DNA of 64,000 bases from Streptococcus suis (GTDB lineage Bacteria; Bacillota; Bacilli; Lactobacillales; Streptococcaceae). The stretch spans positions 18,325 to 82,324 of the forward strand of contig NZ_POQQ01000048.1 of NCBI RefSeq assembly GCF_002964575.1, in the 5' to 3' direction. Made by a program: the position numbers and the translations under genes. Below are positions 52,613-63,018 of this stretch, piece after piece. Position 1 is the stretch's first letter. Every line of letters starts with the position of its first letter. The notes beneath the pieces were generated by a model. That model was not told the DNA's origin. It did no database searches and saw only the letters and a program-made list of their open reading frames with translations.

Positions 52613-52846
52613 ATGTATCAACTATTATTAACCATTCTTTTGATTTTATCTGTTATTTTGATTGCGGTGATTTTTATCCAACCAGCCAAGAACCAGTCTA
52701 GCAACGTCTTTGATTCAACGAGCGGAGCCTTGTTTGAGCGTACTAAGGCGCGTGGTTTTGAGGCTGTGATGCAACGTATTACGGCTATTCTGATTTTCCT
52801 ATGGATGTTGGATGCGCTAGCACTTGTTATCATTTCAAGTAAATAG
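52613..52846 (+). CDS. secG: Preprotein translocase subunit SecG
   Basis: A 77-residue protein with two membrane helices (LLTILLILSVILIAVIFIQ and AVMQRITAILIFLWMLDAL) separated by the conserved loop SSNVFDSTSGALFERTKARG. It joins SecY and SecE in the Sec channel. Confidence 0.95.
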   Translation: MYQLLLTILLILSVILIAVIFIQPAKNQSSNVFDSTSGALFERTKARGFEAVMQRITAILIFLWMLDALALVIISSK

Positions 52847-52853
52847 ATAAATC

Positions 52854-52884
52854 AGACTGGGACTTGTTCTTGGTCTATTTTTTT
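52854..52884 (+). terminator. Terminator after secG
   Basis: AGACTGGGA / TCTTGGTCT (with GU pairs) followed by ATTTTTTT. Confidence 0.65.
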
Positions 52885-53052
52885 AGGAGTAGACCGAACT
52901 GTTCAAGGGTAAGATGCTAGGAAGGGTTGAAAGTTGGAAATATGGAAATGCAGACATGCAGTTTCTTCTCTTGTCTAACCAATAAAAGAAAAACTAAGCA
53001 ACATTAAGAGAAATTGTGCTAGGCTTGAGCCCAGCACTTGGTAAACATTAAA

Positions 53053-55422
53053 ATGAAAAACGATATTATTAACTATATTAAAGAAGTTGGTCCTGTGACC
53101 ATGGACCAGCTGGCTGATCAGTTTGGAGCTAGCTTTGCTAAGAGTTTTACAGACTTGGTCAAGCTGGTTTCCAGCATGGAAGGTAGCCGTCAGCTTGTCT
53201 TTGACAATGCTGGCCGGATTGCTCTGCCAGCACCCAAAGTATCCAAAAACAAGGTGACCTTGCAGGGTATTTTCCGTGCCCACAAGTCAGGCTTTGGTTT
53301 TGTGACCATTGATGAAGAGGAAGATGACCTCTTTGTCAGCCGTGATGATGTCAACTTCGCTATCGAGGGCGACCGAGTGGAAGTGGCCATTAAGAAAGTG
53401 GCGGACAGGCTCAAGGGAACGGCTGCGGAAGCGGAAGTCATTGATATTTTGGAACATAGCCTGAAAACAGCGGTGGGCTTGATTGTTTTTGACGAAGATA
53501 AGCCAGAGTATGCAGGCTACATCAAGTCTAAAAACCAGAAAATCGCTCAGAAGATTTACATCAAGAAGTCACCTCTGGTATTGACCGGAACGGAAATTCT
53601 CAAAGTTGACATTGAAGCCTATCCAAACAAGAAACGGGACCACTTTATTGCGACCATTCGGGACGTGGTGGGCCACAAGGACGATGTGGGGATCGATGTC
53701 TTGGAAGTTTTGGAGTCCATGGACATCGTGTCGGAATTTCCAGATGAAGTCTTGGCGGAGGCCAATCGAGTGCCAGAAAGTCCTTCAGAACAGGACTTTG
53801 AAGGACGCTTGGACCTGCGGGATGAAATCATCTTCACCATTGACGGTGCGGATGCTAAGGACTTGGACGATGCGGTCCATATCAAGCAACTCAAGAACGG
53901 TAATCTGGAACTGGGTGTCCATATCGCCGATGTCAGCTACTATGTGACCGAAGGCTCTGCCTTGGACCAGGAAGCTGTCAAGCGTGGGACCTCTGTCTAT
54001 GTGACGGACCGTGTGGTGCCAATGCTACCAGAACGCTTGTCAAACGGCATTTGTTCCCTTAATCCAAACGTGGATCGCCTGACCCAGTCGGCTATTATGG
54101 AAATAGACCGCAAGGGAAAGGTTGTCAAGCACTGGATTGGCCAAACGGTTATCAAAACCACCTTCCGTATGACCTATTCCGATGTCAATGACATGATTGC
54201 AGGAAATCAGGAAAAGCTTGCTACATACAAGGCAATCGTACCGAGTGTGGACCTTATGGTTAAGCTCCATGAAACCCTGGAAACCATGCGCTACAAGCGT
54301 GGGGCTCTCAACTTTGACACGACTGAAGCCAAAATCATCGTCAACAAGGACGGTCTGCCCGTCGATATCCAGCTGCGTCAGCGGGGCATTGCCGAGCGGA
54401 TGATTGAGTCCTTCATGCTGGCTGCCAATGAGTGCGTTGCTGAGCATTTTGCCAAGCTGGACTTGCCTTTCATCTATCGGATCCACGAGGAGCCCAAGTC
54501 GGACAAGCTGCAGAAGTTCATCGACTATGCGACTAGCTTTGGTCTGACGGTCTATGGTACGGCCAGCTCTATCAGTCAGGACGCCCTTCAGGACCTCATG
54601 GAGAGGGTCAAGGATGAACCCTATGCGGATGTCCTCAACATGATGTTGCTTCGCTCCATGCAGCAGGCACGCTATTCGGAGCACAACCACGGCCACTACG
54701 GACTGGGTGCGGAGTTCTACACCCACTTCACCAGTCCTATCCGCCGCTATCCCGACTTGCTGGTTCACCGCATGGTGCGGGAATATGGTCACAATCCTGC
54801 GGAAAAAGCAGAGCATTTTGAGCAGGTTATTCCTGAGCTTGCCAAGTCTTCGTCCAGTTTAGAACGCCGTGCTATTGAGGCAGAGCGGGAAGTCGAAGCC
54901 ATGAAGAAGGCAGAGTTCATGCAAGAATTTGTCGGGCAAGAGTTTGATGGTGTTGTGTCTAGCGTGGTTAAGTTTGGTCTCTTTGTTGAGTTACCAAACA
55001 CGGTTGAAGGTCTGATTCACATCACCAATCTCAACGAATACTACCAGTTCCACGAACGGACTCTGACCTTGCAGGGGGAAAAATCCGGTCGTGTCTTCCG
55101 TGTCGGTCAGCCAATCCGAATTAAGCTAACACGGGCGGACAAGATGACAGGGGAGATTGATTTTGCCCACGTGCCGTCCGAGCTGGATATTGTGGAAAAA
55201 GCTCTGAAAGCCAAGCGGAGAACGGCCAGTCACTCCAACCGTGACCGTGATGATCGGTCAGGGCGAGGACGGGGCAAGCACCACAAACAAGAAGTTGCTG
55301 GTCGCGACAGCGGACGTCACAAGTCTGGGAAAGACCACAAGTCAAAAAGTGGCAAAAAAGACAAGAAAAAGAAACCATTTTACAAAGAAATGGCTAAAAA
55401 GAACAAGAAGAAAAGGAGATAG
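53053..55422 (+). CDS. rnr: Ribonuclease R
   Basis: A 789-residue 3'-5' exoribonuclease: N-terminal winged helix (~1-60), two cold-shock domains, RNB catalytic domain with [14 protein letters not shown] (~262-275, Asp cluster), C-terminal S1 domain (EGLIHITNL) and a Lys/Arg/Gly-rich tail. It degrades structured RNA and takes part in trans-translation, consistent with smpB 2 nt downstream. ATG 53053 was chosen although no ribosome site is visible; an in-frame TTG 15 nt upstream is possible. Confidence 0.95.
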   Translation: MKNDIINYIKEVGPVTMDQLADQFGASFAKSFTDLVKLVSSMEGSRQLVFDNAGRIALPAPKVSKNKVTLQGIFRAHKSGFGFVTIDEEEDDLFVSRDDVNFAIEGDRVEVAIKKVADRLKGTAAEAEVIDILEHSLKTAVGLIVFDEDKPEYAGYIKSKNQKIAQKIYIKKSPLVLTGTEILKVDIEAYPNKKRDHFIATIRDVVGHKDDVGIDVLEVLESMDIVSEFPDEVLAEANRVPESPSEQDFEGRLDLRDEIIFTIDGADAKDLDDAVHIKQLKNGNLELGVHIADVSYYVTEGSALDQEAVKRGTSVYVTDRVVPMLPERLSNGICSLNPNVDRLTQSAIMEIDRKGKVVKHWIGQTVIKTTFRMTYSDVNDMIAGNQEKLATYKAIVPSVDLMVKLHETLETMRYKRGALNFDTTEAKIIVNKDGLPVDIQLRQRGIAERMIESFMLAANECVAEHFAKLDLPFIYRIHEEPKSDKLQKFIDYATSFGLTVYGTASSISQDALQDLMERVKDEPYADVLNMMLLRSMQQARYSEHNHGHYGLGAEFYTHFTSPIRRYPDLLVHRMVREYGHNPAEKAEHFEQVIPELAKSSSSLERRAIEAEREVEAMKKAEFMQEFVGQEFDGVVSSVVKFGLFVELPNTVEGLIHITNLNEYYQFHERTLTLQGEKSGRVFRVGQPIRIKLTRADKMTGEIDFAHVPSELDIVEKALKAKRRTASHSNRDRDDRSGRGRGKHHKQEVAGRDSGRHKSGKDHKSKSGKKDKKKKPFYKEMAKKNKKKRR

Positions 55423-55424
55423 GC

Positions 55425-55892
55425 ATGGCCAAGGGTGAGGGCAATGTGATTGCACAGAATAAAAAAGCCCGCCACGACTATACCATTGTCGATACAGTGG
55501 AGGCGGGGATGGTCCTGACGGGGACGGAGATTAAGTCTATTCGTGCGGGGCGGATCAACCTCAAGGACGGCTTTGCCCAGATCAAGCAGGGCGAGGCTTG
55601 GCTGGTCAATGTCCATATCGCTCCCTACGATGAGGGCAATATCTGGAACCAGGAGCCAACGCGGACACGCAAACTTCTCTTGCGGAAGAAGCAAATCGAG
55701 TCCTTGGGTAATGAGGTCAAGGGAACAGGGATGACCCTGGTGCCCCTCAAGGTCTATATCAAGGACGGCTTTGCCAAGGTCCTGATAGGGCTTGCTAAAG
55801 GGAAGCACGACTACGACAAGCGGGAGTCCATCAAACGCCGTGAGCAAGACCGTGATATTAAACGGACCATGAAGGCGATCAATAGTCGCTAA
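55425..55892 (+). CDS. smpB: SsrA-binding protein SmpB
   Basis: A 155-residue OB-fold protein that brings tmRNA to stalled ribosomes. Conserved [38 protein letters not shown], and the C-terminal [20 protein letters not shown] helix are present. AAAAGGAGATAGGC precedes the ATG. Partner of rnr. Confidence 0.97.
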   Translation: MAKGEGNVIAQNKKARHDYTIVDTVEAGMVLTGTEIKSIRAGRINLKDGFAQIKQGEAWLVNVHIAPYDEGNIWNQEPTRTRKLLLRKKQIESLGNEVKGTGMTLVPLKVYIKDGFAKVLIGLAKGKHDYDKRESIKRREQDRDIKRTMKAINSR

Positions 55893-55926
55893 GACTGGGA
55901 GAAATCCCAATGTGGTTAAGTATAAG

Positions 55927-55959
55927 GGCTCTAGTTCTCAAAGAGAGCTAGGGCTTTTT
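55927..55959 (+). terminator. Terminator of rnr-smpB
   Basis: GCTCTAGTTCTC / GAGAGCTAGGGC with a three-base loop and five T. Confidence 0.85.
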
Positions 55960-56118
55960 AAAAAATATTCTTAGAATGATGAAGTTGAATCAATTTGATG
56001 GTTGAAAGGCTCCAGTTGAGCTTTTAAATTTCTTGTCTTGATATCGCATAGATACAGAGTTCTATTTATATTTTGATTGTCTAGCCTGAGTTTCGGGGTT
56101 TTTATTGGAAAATATGTT

Positions 56119-56280
56119 AGAACCTGTATTCACAGTTCAGCACTTCCATCTAAGGCTAGTTTTCAGCTACTCATCGTTAGCTTTTTTTCAAAATACAGTC
56201 AGTATTTCCCTAAAAAACTGCCTTGATTAGCAAAAAACTATCTCTTACATACAAGCACTTCACATGTGAATGCAGGTTCT
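56119..56280. mobile_element. MITE-like element, family B, copy 2 (inverted)
   Basis: 162 bp, AGAACCTG ... GGTTCT, reverse orientation relative to the copy after prfB and recognisably the same over its whole length. It lies in the 427-bp noncoding stretch 55893-56319, which otherwise shows only the smpB terminator. Confidence 0.8.
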
Positions 56281-56319
56281 TAGTTATTAGAGAGGTAAAA
56301 TAGTGAGGAGTAGAGATTG

Positions 56320-57975
56320 ATGAAGAGTTTATTGAAAAATATTGCGGTATTGTTGCTATTTTTACTATTGACTGCGATATATTTCTATAGTTTTTTTGGA
56401 ACGAGAGGCTTGATGACAGGTCATGACCTATTTTTTCATGCAGCGCGTGCACAGAGTATGACCAATATTTGGTCTAGTCCGGTTAATTTTAAATCCTTTA
56501 TAGGCGGTATACCTATTGCTCAGTTTTATCCAGGCTTGACCTTTTTTCCTATGTCAATTTTGCTATTGTTTCAGGGAATTATTGGTTTTTTGAATACATT
56601 TAAAATCTATTTATTTGTCTTAACACTTCTAACCCTCTATAGTTGTTATTTTGTAGGGAAACGTTTGAAGAATGAGATGACTGGGTTTATTTTTGCATTT
56701 TTATATACATTTTCTACATATCGTACTATAAACATACTTGTTAGAATGGGGATTGGAGAATTGATAGCAATGTCAATTTTGCCTCTTGTAATATATGGTT
56801 TTTACGAACTATTCTATGGTGATAAGAAAAAGTGGTATATTCTAGCTATTTCAGTTTCCCTACTTAGCTATACCCATCTTTTGATAACCTTTGCCACTCT
56901 AATTTTTCTAACAATATTCTTCGTGATATATGTGTGTCAGGCAAGGTTGGAAGATATTAGGGAACGCTTTGGTGCGCTCTTATATGCGGTAGGTGTCAGT
57001 TTTTTACTCTCTTCAGCGTTTATCATTCCATTTATTGAGCAGTTACTATTTCAAGAAATATACACAACTTACGCCTGGCTTCCTCAAGGGGAACAAATTA
57101 CAACCTTGCTTGGAGGGATTCTTTTAAATCGTCTAGAAATCTTTACACCAGGAATAATTGTTTTTTTACTGTTGATTTATTTGGCTGTCTGTTACCGGGG
57201 ATTATCTAGATGGCAAAAATATTTATTTATAACAGGGCTGGTATGCTTTTTCATGACGACCAATCTTTTTCCTTGGGAATTCTTTAATAAAACCCCTTTA
57301 AAAAACTTTCAATTTGCTTGGCGCTTCAATACTTTTGTCACTTTATTTTTGACTTTCTCTTTTGCTCTATACATCAGTGGGACCAAGTGGGCAAAGATAA
57401 GTCTCTGTTTTCTATTGCCACTGACGTTTGTATTTCATATACATGGCTGGAATTATTTTAGGAATAATCTTCCTAGCCATTATCCTGTTTGGGAAATGCA
57501 ATCAGATTCGGAGTTGCCAGTCGTTAATGGAAGTGCATTCTATTATGATTATACCAATATTCATGTAAGTCAAGAAAGTCAGGATATTGTTCGGGAACAT
57601 AGATATTTTTTGAATGGTGAACAAGTTCAGGTTGGAGAAGAAATAACTCAGGATCAGGTACATATCTGGTTGCTAAATCATCAAGAAGGAGCGATACTGC
57701 AACTTCCATTGTTCAGATACAAGGGACAAGTAGTACTTGTTAATGGTCAAGAGATAGAGGCGACCGTTTCAGAAAAGGGACTAACACAAGTTAGAATTCC
57801 TGCAGGGAATTTGGATATTCTTGTTAAATATCGCTATACTTTTTCAGCGATTAGTTCAGCTATAGTTAGCCTATTCGCAACTCTCATACTGATACTCCAT
57901 ATTCTAAAATCTTCTAAGAAGGACGATAGCTTTAACAGAAGGAGAAGATATCGTAAGAGAGTAAAGACTATGTAA
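56320..57975 (+). CDS. Polytopic membrane protein, GT-C glycosyltransferase-like
   Basis: 551 residues with about eleven membrane helices and a C-terminal extracytoplasmic beta-rich domain (~400-510) before a last helix and a very basic tail (KKDDSFNRRRRYRKRVK). An early loop TGHDLFFHAARAQSM contains the Asp/His typical of the first loop in GT-C enzymes. Similar to uncharacterised YfhO-like or 6-pyruvoyl-tetrahydropterin-synthase-related membrane proteins; these may transfer sugars from lipid donors to wall polymers. The gene is visibly more AT-rich than its neighbours and interrupts the known smpB-tehB order, so horizontal gain is likely. No specific function is claimed. Confidence 0.7.
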   Translation: MKSLLKNIAVLLLFLLLTAIYFYSFFGTRGLMTGHDLFFHAARAQSMTNIWSSPVNFKSFIGGIPIAQFYPGLTFFPMSILLLFQGIIGFLNTFKIYLFVLTLLTLYSCYFVGKRLKNEMTGFIFAFLYTFSTYRTINILVRMGIGELIAMSILPLVIYGFYELFYGDKKKWYILAISVSLLSYTHLLITFATLIFLTIFFVIYVCQARLEDIRERFGALLYAVGVSFLLSSAFIIPFIEQLLFQEIYTTYAWLPQGEQITTLLGGILLNRLEIFTPGIIVFLLLIYLAVCYRGLSRWQKYLFITGLVCFFMTTNLFPWEFFNKTPLKNFQFAWRFNTFVTLFLTFSFALYISGTKWAKISLCFLLPLTFVFHIHGWNYFRNNLPSHYPVWEMQSDSELPVVNGSAFYYDYTNIHVSQESQDIVREHRYFLNGEQVQVGEEITQDQVHIWLLNHQEGAILQLPLFRYKGQVVLVNGQEIEATVSEKGLTQVRIPAGNLDILVKYRYTFSAISSAIVSLFATLILILHILKSSKKDDSFNRRRRYRKRVKTM

Positions 57976-58049
57976 GACAAGTAAATTTAGCAAGTGAGTA
58001 TCTTAAGTTTGTAGGGGTTGGTTAACACTTGAAAAGTAGCAATTGAGTT

Positions 58050-58107
58050 TTATTGAGAGGATTTAGGTCTGTACTGAACAGGACTAAATCCTTTCAATAA
58101 TATTTTT
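58050..58107 (+). terminator. Strong terminator
   Basis: TTATTGAGAGGATTTAG / CTAAATCCTTTCAATAA, 17 pairs with one GU plus inner pairing, then TATTTTT. Confidence 0.85.
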
Positions 58108-58194
58108 GGTCTAACTTTTTGGGGTCAGTACATTAACCTTGTCTAGATTTTTTTGTAGCATTTGGTGCAAATTGTAGAGTACTCTATTTTCAAA

Positions 58195-58230
58195 AATACC
58201 CCAGACGTTTTCGAAACTGTCTGGGGTTTA
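58195..58230. terminator. Bidirectional terminator at adh end
   Basis: CCCCAGAC / GTCTGGGG with a 12-base loop; T-rich on both strands. It ends the minus-strand dehydrogenase gene. Confidence 0.8.
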
Positions 58231-58239
58231 TCATTCCTT

Positions 58240-59283
58240 CTAATCTACCGTCACCATGGCTTTAATCGTTTTACGGTTGGCCATGTCTTTGTAGGCTTGG
58301 TCGATATTGTCCAGGCTGTAAGTTTGGGTGAATACACGACCTGGATTGATCTGTCCTTTGAGGACGGCATCGAGCAGAATGTCTTTGACATAGGTTGTGA
58401 CAGAAGCCGCACCGCCTCCGATGATAATGTTGGTGGAGAAGGTGGATCCAAGGGCATGGTTGCTATAGTGTGGTACGCCAACAAAACCGATGCGACCGCC
58501 ATTGTGAAGGACACCGAGGGCTTGGTCAATAGAGGCTTCTGTTCCAACACATTCGAGGGCAGCATCCGCTCCACCACCTAGGATTTCACGAACTTTGGCA
58601 ATGCCTTCCTCGCCACGTTCTGCCACAACAGCAGTTGCACCTGATTCCAAAGCCATTTGCTGACGGTCAGCATGGCGGCTCATCATGATAATCTGAGAAG
58701 CTCCGCGCATTTTTGCAGCAATGACGGCACATTGACCCACTGCACCATCACCGATGACAACAACCTTGTCGCCTGGTTTGACATCGGCTACGCGGGCTGC
58801 GTGGTAACCTGTTGGCATAACATCAGCTAATGTCAAAAGGGATTTAATCATGCCTTCCGAGTAGTCACTTGGCTGACCAGGAACTTTGACCAAAGCCCAG
58901 TTTCCATAGTGGAAACGGATGTACTGTGATTGGTAGTTGTTGCCCCAGTTGGTGTAGCCTGGGTGGTTGTCACAAGTACCGTCAAAGCCAGCACGGCAGG
59001 CATCACAGTGTCCGCAACCATGTGTAAATGGAACAATCACAAAGTCACCAGGAACAAGTGTTGTAATGTCTTCGCCTACCTCTTCAACGATACCGATGGC
59101 TTCATGACCAGAGTTTGTGTCACCGTGGTCATGGTGAATATCCTCACCGTAGCCCCAAAGGTCTGACCCACAGACACAGGCCCGCACGACCTTGATAATG
59201 ACATCATCCTTAGCTTGAAGGCTTGGTTTTTCGATTTCTGCAACGGTCATCTTACCGGCTTTTTCATAAATAGCTGCTTTCAT
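58240..59283 (-). CDS. Zinc-dependent alcohol dehydrogenase
   Basis: A 347-residue medium-chain dehydrogenase. Catalytic zinc residues in CVCGSDLWGYG and GHEAIGIVEEVG; structural zinc four-Cys GCGHCDACRAGFDGTC (~88-103); Rossmann motif VVIGDGAVGQCAVIAA (~170-185). Likely oxidises or reduces aldehydes or alcohols; its operator (see below) suggests response to electrophiles. ATG 59283 was preferred because it starts the domain at MKAAIYEKAG; the upstream in-frame sequence covers the promoter. Confidence 0.92.
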   Translation of the reverse strand: MKAAIYEKAGKMTVAEIEKPSLQAKDDVIIKVVRACVCGSDLWGYGEDIHHDHGDTNSGHEAIGIVEEVGEDITTLVPGDFVIVPFTHGCGHCDACRAGFDGTCDNHPGYTNWGNNYQSQYIRFHYGNWALVKVPGQPSDYSEGMIKSLLTLADVMPTGYHAARVADVKPGDKVVVIGDGAVGQCAVIAAKMRGASQIIMMSRHADRQQMALESGATAVVAERGEEGIAKVREILGGGADAALECVGTEASIDQALGVLHNGGRIGFVGVPHYSNHALGSTFSTNIIIGGGAASVTTYVKDILLDAVLKGQINPGRVFTQTYSLDNIDQAYKDMANRKTIKAMVTVD

Positions 59284-59336
59284 ATTTATCCCACATTTAC
59301 TGTACAAGTAAATGTCCTTTCTGATTGATAAGAACT

Positions 59337-59368
59337 ATTATACACCTTAGAGTCAACTCCAAGTCAAG
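59337..59368 (-). promoter_or_regulatory. MerR/NmlR-type promoter of adh
   Basis: On the minus strand: TTGACT (59367-59362), 19-bp spacer, TATAAT (59342-59337). The long spacer contains the dyad CTTGGAGT-TG-ACTCTAAG, the hallmark of promoters activated by MerR-family regulators; close to the NmlR site known before adhC in pneumococcus. Confidence 0.75.
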
Positions 59369-59438
59369 TAAAAAATGGGTTTGAATTCCAATTTTCTTTA
59401 TGATAGACTAGAATTACTATTGACCAAAAGGAGAAATA

Positions 59439-60296
59439 ATGACAGTTTTAGTTCCTTACAAACGCATGCCCATTTGGAATCAGGAGACGGTTCCCCAGCA
59501 TTTTTTGACCAAGCATAATACCAAGGTGGGGACTTGGGCCAAAATCAAGGTCTTGAAGGGTCAACTCAAATTTGAGCCCATTTCAGATGATAATGAGATT
59601 TTGGGAGAATACATCTATGGTCCGACAGACGATATTCCTTTTGTGGAGCCACAGGCTTGGCATCGGGTGACCTTGTTGACAGAGGATACAGAGTTTTTCT
59701 TGGAATTTTTCTGTCAGCCAGAGGATTATTTTGCTAAAAAATATGACTATACACGGACACATTCAGAAGTCTTGGAGGCCTTGAAAATCATCGAGCCCTG
59801 TAAGGTTTTGGATTTGGGTTGTGGACATGGCAGGAACAGTCTTTATTTGGCCCAGCAGGGTTTTGAGGTAACGGCGGTTGACAAGCACGTGCCGAGTATT
59901 CAGACACTCTTGCAGGTCAAGGAAGCAGAGGATTTGGATCTGCAAGCTGGGACCTATGATATCAATTCAGCCAGTCTGGAGCAGGACTATGACTGGATTA
60001 TCTCAACCGTAGTCTTTATGTTCTTGGAGCGGGATCGGGTGCCAGCCATTATCCGCAATATGCAGGAGAAGACGCGGCCAGGTGGCTATAACTTGATCGT
60101 GGCGGCCATGGATACGGAGGATGCACCCTGTCCTATGAATTTCTCCTTTACTTTTGGAGCAGGTGAGTTGAAGGAATACTACCGTGACTGGGAACTGGTC
60201 AAGTACAATGAAGATTTTGGTCAGCTCCATAAGCGTGATGAACATGGCAATTTCCTCAAAATGCGATTTGCTACCATGTTGGCTAGGAAGAAGTAG
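59439..60296 (+). CDS. tehB: Tellurite-resistance SAM methyltransferase TehB
   Basis: A 285-residue protein: an N-terminal cupin-like DUF1971 domain (~1-90) and a C-terminal TehB methyltransferase domain (from ~95) with SAM motif VLDLGCGHGRNSLYLA (~123-138). Detoxifies tellurite-like oxyanions in model species; physiological substrate here unknown. It follows smpB in pneumococcus, so the genes between are extra. Confidence 0.93.
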   Translation: MTVLVPYKRMPIWNQETVPQHFLTKHNTKVGTWAKIKVLKGQLKFEPISDDNEILGEYIYGPTDDIPFVEPQAWHRVTLLTEDTEFFLEFFCQPEDYFAKKYDYTRTHSEVLEALKIIEPCKVLDLGCGHGRNSLYLAQQGFEVTAVDKHVPSIQTLLQVKEAEDLDLQAGTYDINSASLEQDYDWIISTVVFMFLERDRVPAIIRNMQEKTRPGGYNLIVAAMDTEDAPCPMNFSFTFGAGELKEYYRDWELVKYNEDFGQLHKRDEHGNFLKMRFATMLARKK

Positions 60297-60316
60297 AGGG
60301 CAACCTCTCTTTTTTG
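60295..60316 (+). terminator. Terminator of tehB
   Basis: AGAGG / CCTCT with a GGCAA loop, then CTTTTTT; overlaps the stop codon. Confidence 0.75.
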
Positions 60317-60328
60317 AAACAATTTTGT

Positions 60329-60372
60329 TTACAAATGTAGTCGTTTTGTGTATAATGTGATTACAAATGTAG
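60329..60372 (+). promoter_or_regulatory. copA promoter with two CopY boxes
   Basis: TACAAATGTA occurs at 60331-60340 and 60363-60372 (TACAnnTGTA cop box), one overlapping the -35 TTTACA (60329-60334, 17 nt from TATAAT at 60352-60357) and one after the -10. CopY bound here would block RNA polymerase until copper rises. Confidence 0.88.
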
Positions 60373-60387
60373 TCAAAGGAGAAGGAT

Positions 60388-62838
60388 ATGAAACAAGCTA
60401 CCTATCCCGTTACAGGCATGACCTGTGCCTCTTGTGCCATGACAGTTGAAAAGGCTGTTGGTAAATTAGCAGGAGTAGAAGAAGCTAGTGTCAACCTAGC
60501 AACTGAAAAATTGAGTGTTAACTACGATGAAAAGCTGTTGGGACTAGAGGATATTCGTCAGGCAGTTGAAAAGGCGGGTTATCAGTTAGTCGATAACTTG
60601 GTGACAGAGTCTTATGATATTTCAGGCATGACCTGTGCTTCTTGTGCCATGACGGTTGAAAAAGCTCTGGGCAAACTAGAGGGTGTAGAAGAAGTCTCTG
60701 TCAATCTGGCAACAGAAAAGGCGACTATCCGTTATAGCCGTGATATGCAAAATCCAGCTAGTCTTGAAAAAGCAGTTGAGCAGGCAGGCTATCAACTGAT
60801 CAGACCTGAAGATGTAGAAGAGATGGTGGACAAGGGACCAAGTAAGGAAGACAGTCTTTGGAGACGATTTGTCTGGTCAGCAGCATTTACCCTTCCCTTG
60901 CTCTATATTGCTATGGGGCCTATGTTGCCCTGGGGTGGGTTCCCATTACCAGCCTTGCTCCATCAACCGCTAGTCTATGCGGTCAGTCAAGTCCTCCTGC
61001 TCATCCCTGTCCTTTATTTGGGACGCAGTTTTTTCCAAAAGGGCTTTAAAACCCTCTTGCAAGGCCATCCCAATATGGATTCCCTAATCGCTGTTGGGAC
61101 TGGGGCAGCCTTGGTTCAGGGGCTTTTGATGATTGCTTTTCTTCTGATGAGTAAAGAGGTAGCCATGCACGGTCACCATCCAGAACTGTATTTTGAATCA
61201 GCCGCCGTTATCTTGACCTTGATTACCCTGGGAAAATATTTTGAAGCAAGGTCCAAAGGTCAAACTTCTGAGGCCATTAAGAAATTGATGGATCTTGCTC
61301 CCAAGACGGCTCAGGTCCTACGAAATGGGCAGGAAATGCAAGTACCGATTGAAGATGTGGTAGTCGGTGACCAGGTCATTGTTCGCCCAGGTCAACAGAT
61401 TCCTGTTGACGGTCAAGTTCTAGAAGGCCAGACACGTGTCGATGAATCCATGCTGACGGGTGAGAGCCTACCAGTGAAGAAGGCACTAGGCGACAATGTT
61501 TTTGGCGGTACCCTTAACCAGCAAGGTGCCATTACCATGCAGGCTACCAAGGTTGGTCGTGATACGACTCTGGCACAGATCATTCGTTTGGTGGAAGAGG
61601 CTCAAGGGTCTAAGGCACCCATTGCCAAACTGGCTGATCAAGTATCTGCCGTCTTTGTGCCAGTTGTCATGGGCTTGGCATTCCTGTCTGGGCTGGCCTG
61701 GTACTTCTTGGGGCAAGAATCCTGGATTTTTTCACTAAGTATTATCATCGCCGTCTTGGTCATCGCCTGCCCTTGTGCTTTAGGTCTAGCAACTCCGACG
61801 GCTATCATGGTTGGGACTGGAAAAGGGGCAGAAAACGGTCTTTTGTTCAAGTCTGGTCAAGCTATTGAAACCCTGCAAGGTGTGAACACCATTGTTTTCG
61901 ACAAGACTGGGACCATCACTGAGGGCAAACCCCAGGTGACAGACATTCATCTCTTGTCTACTAAAAATCGTGAGCAGGTCCTCCAGCTGGCAGCAAGTAG
62001 TGAGCAATTTTCCGAGCATCCCTTGGCTCAGGCTCTCCTGCAAGCTGCTCAGACAGAAAAGATTGCTCTCTTGCCCGCCACCGATTTTCAGGCTCTTTCA
62101 GGTCGTGGTCTTTCGGTGACAATAGCAGAGCAGACCATCTATCTGGGCAATGAACGGTTGATGCGGGAACAGGGAATTGATGTTTCCCAAGGGCGTGCAG
62201 TTGCGGAGGCATTTGCCCATCAAGCCAAGACGCCTGTTTTCCTAGCAACCCAGCAAGAATTACTAGCAGTCATTGCCATTGCTGATAAAGTAAAAGAGAC
62301 CAGCCGTCAGGCTGTCCAGGCTCTGCAAACCATGGGATTAGAAGTGGTCATGCTGACAGGGGACAATGAAAAAACTGCCCAAGCCATTGCCAAGGAAGTC
62401 GGCATTGAGCAGGTGGTCAGTCAGGTCCTGCCAGATGACAAGGCCAACCAAGTCAAGCTATTACAAGAACAGGGCAAGACAGTCGCTATGGTGGGGGATG
62501 GCATCAACGATGCCCCAGCCCTTGCTCAAGCCCATGTGGGTCTGGCCATTGGTTCTGGGACTGATATTGCCATTGAGTCTGCCGATATTGTTCTCATGCA
62601 TAGTGATATTTTAGATGTGGTCAAGGCTGTCAAACTCAGCCAGGCAACCATGCGAACCATCAAACAAAATCTCTTCTGGGCCTTTGCTTATAATGTGATT
62701 GGCATTCCAATCGCCATGGGTCTCTTACATGTATTTGGTGGACCTCTGCTCAATCCTATGTTTGCAGGTGCAGCCATGGCCCTCAGCTCAGTGTCCGTCG
62801 TCTTGAACGCTCTGCGATTGAAAAGGGTGAAAATGTAG
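60388..62838 (+). CDS. copA: Copper-exporting P1B-type ATPase CopA
   Basis: An 816-residue ATPase with two N-terminal heavy-metal-binding domains, each with [14 protein letters not shown] (~10 and ~80), eight membrane helices, TGES actuator, the ion motif CPC in [11 protein letters not shown] (~460), phosphorylation [10 protein letters not shown] (Asp ~505), [10 protein letters not shown] and [11 protein letters not shown]. It pumps Cu+ out of the cytoplasm. Two binding domains are more than many streptococcal CopA have. No copY or copZ is adjacent, so the repressor and chaperone must be elsewhere or absent. Confidence 0.95.
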   Translation: MKQATYPVTGMTCASCAMTVEKAVGKLAGVEEASVNLATEKLSVNYDEKLLGLEDIRQAVEKAGYQLVDNLVTESYDISGMTCASCAMTVEKALGKLEGVEEVSVNLATEKATIRYSRDMQNPASLEKAVEQAGYQLIRPEDVEEMVDKGPSKEDSLWRRFVWSAAFTLPLLYIAMGPMLPWGGFPLPALLHQPLVYAVSQVLLLIPVLYLGRSFFQKGFKTLLQGHPNMDSLIAVGTGAALVQGLLMIAFLLMSKEVAMHGHHPELYFESAAVILTLITLGKYFEARSKGQTSEAIKKLMDLAPKTAQVLRNGQEMQVPIEDVVVGDQVIVRPGQQIPVDGQVLEGQTRVDESMLTGESLPVKKALGDNVFGGTLNQQGAITMQATKVGRDTTLAQIIRLVEEAQGSKAPIAKLADQVSAVFVPVVMGLAFLSGLAWYFLGQESWIFSLSIIIAVLVIACPCALGLATPTAIMVGTGKGAENGLLFKSGQAIETLQGVNTIVFDKTGTITEGKPQVTDIHLLSTKNREQVLQLAASSEQFSEHPLAQALLQAAQTEKIALLPATDFQALSGRGLSVTIAEQTIYLGNERLMREQGIDVSQGRAVAEAFAHQAKTPVFLATQQELLAVIAIADKVKETSRQAVQALQTMGLEVVMLTGDNEKTAQAIAKEVGIEQVVSQVLPDDKANQVKLLQEQGKTVAMVGDGINDAPALAQAHVGLAIGSGTDIAIESADIVLMHSDILDVVKAVKLSQATMRTIKQNLFWAFAYNVIGIPIAMGLLHVFGGPLLNPMFAGAAMALSSVSVVLNALRLKRVKM

Positions 62839-62949
62839 AAAAAAGATTTAAGAGAAATATCTGACAAAAAAATGGATAGTCTGTTAGTTATTTGTGTAAC
62901 ATGGGACAATCCTCATAGAATATTTCCTTAATATTATAATACTAAAAAT

Positions 62950-62986
62950 AAAAGTCCTTAGAAACCTAATTCTATGGACTTTTTCT
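62950..62986. terminator. Bidirectional terminator after copA
   Basis: AAAGTCC-T-TAGAA / TTCTA-T-GGACTTT and T/A runs on both sides; serves copA and the convergent regulator gene. Confidence 0.75.
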
Positions 62987-63018
62987 TTGGTCTGACAGTT
63001 TTAATTTTTGAGTACAAA

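Noticed and set aside
54040..54816. A 258-codon minus-strand frame within rnr
   Set aside because: Antisense to a conserved enzyme, no ribosome site or domain resemblance; typical long shadow frame.
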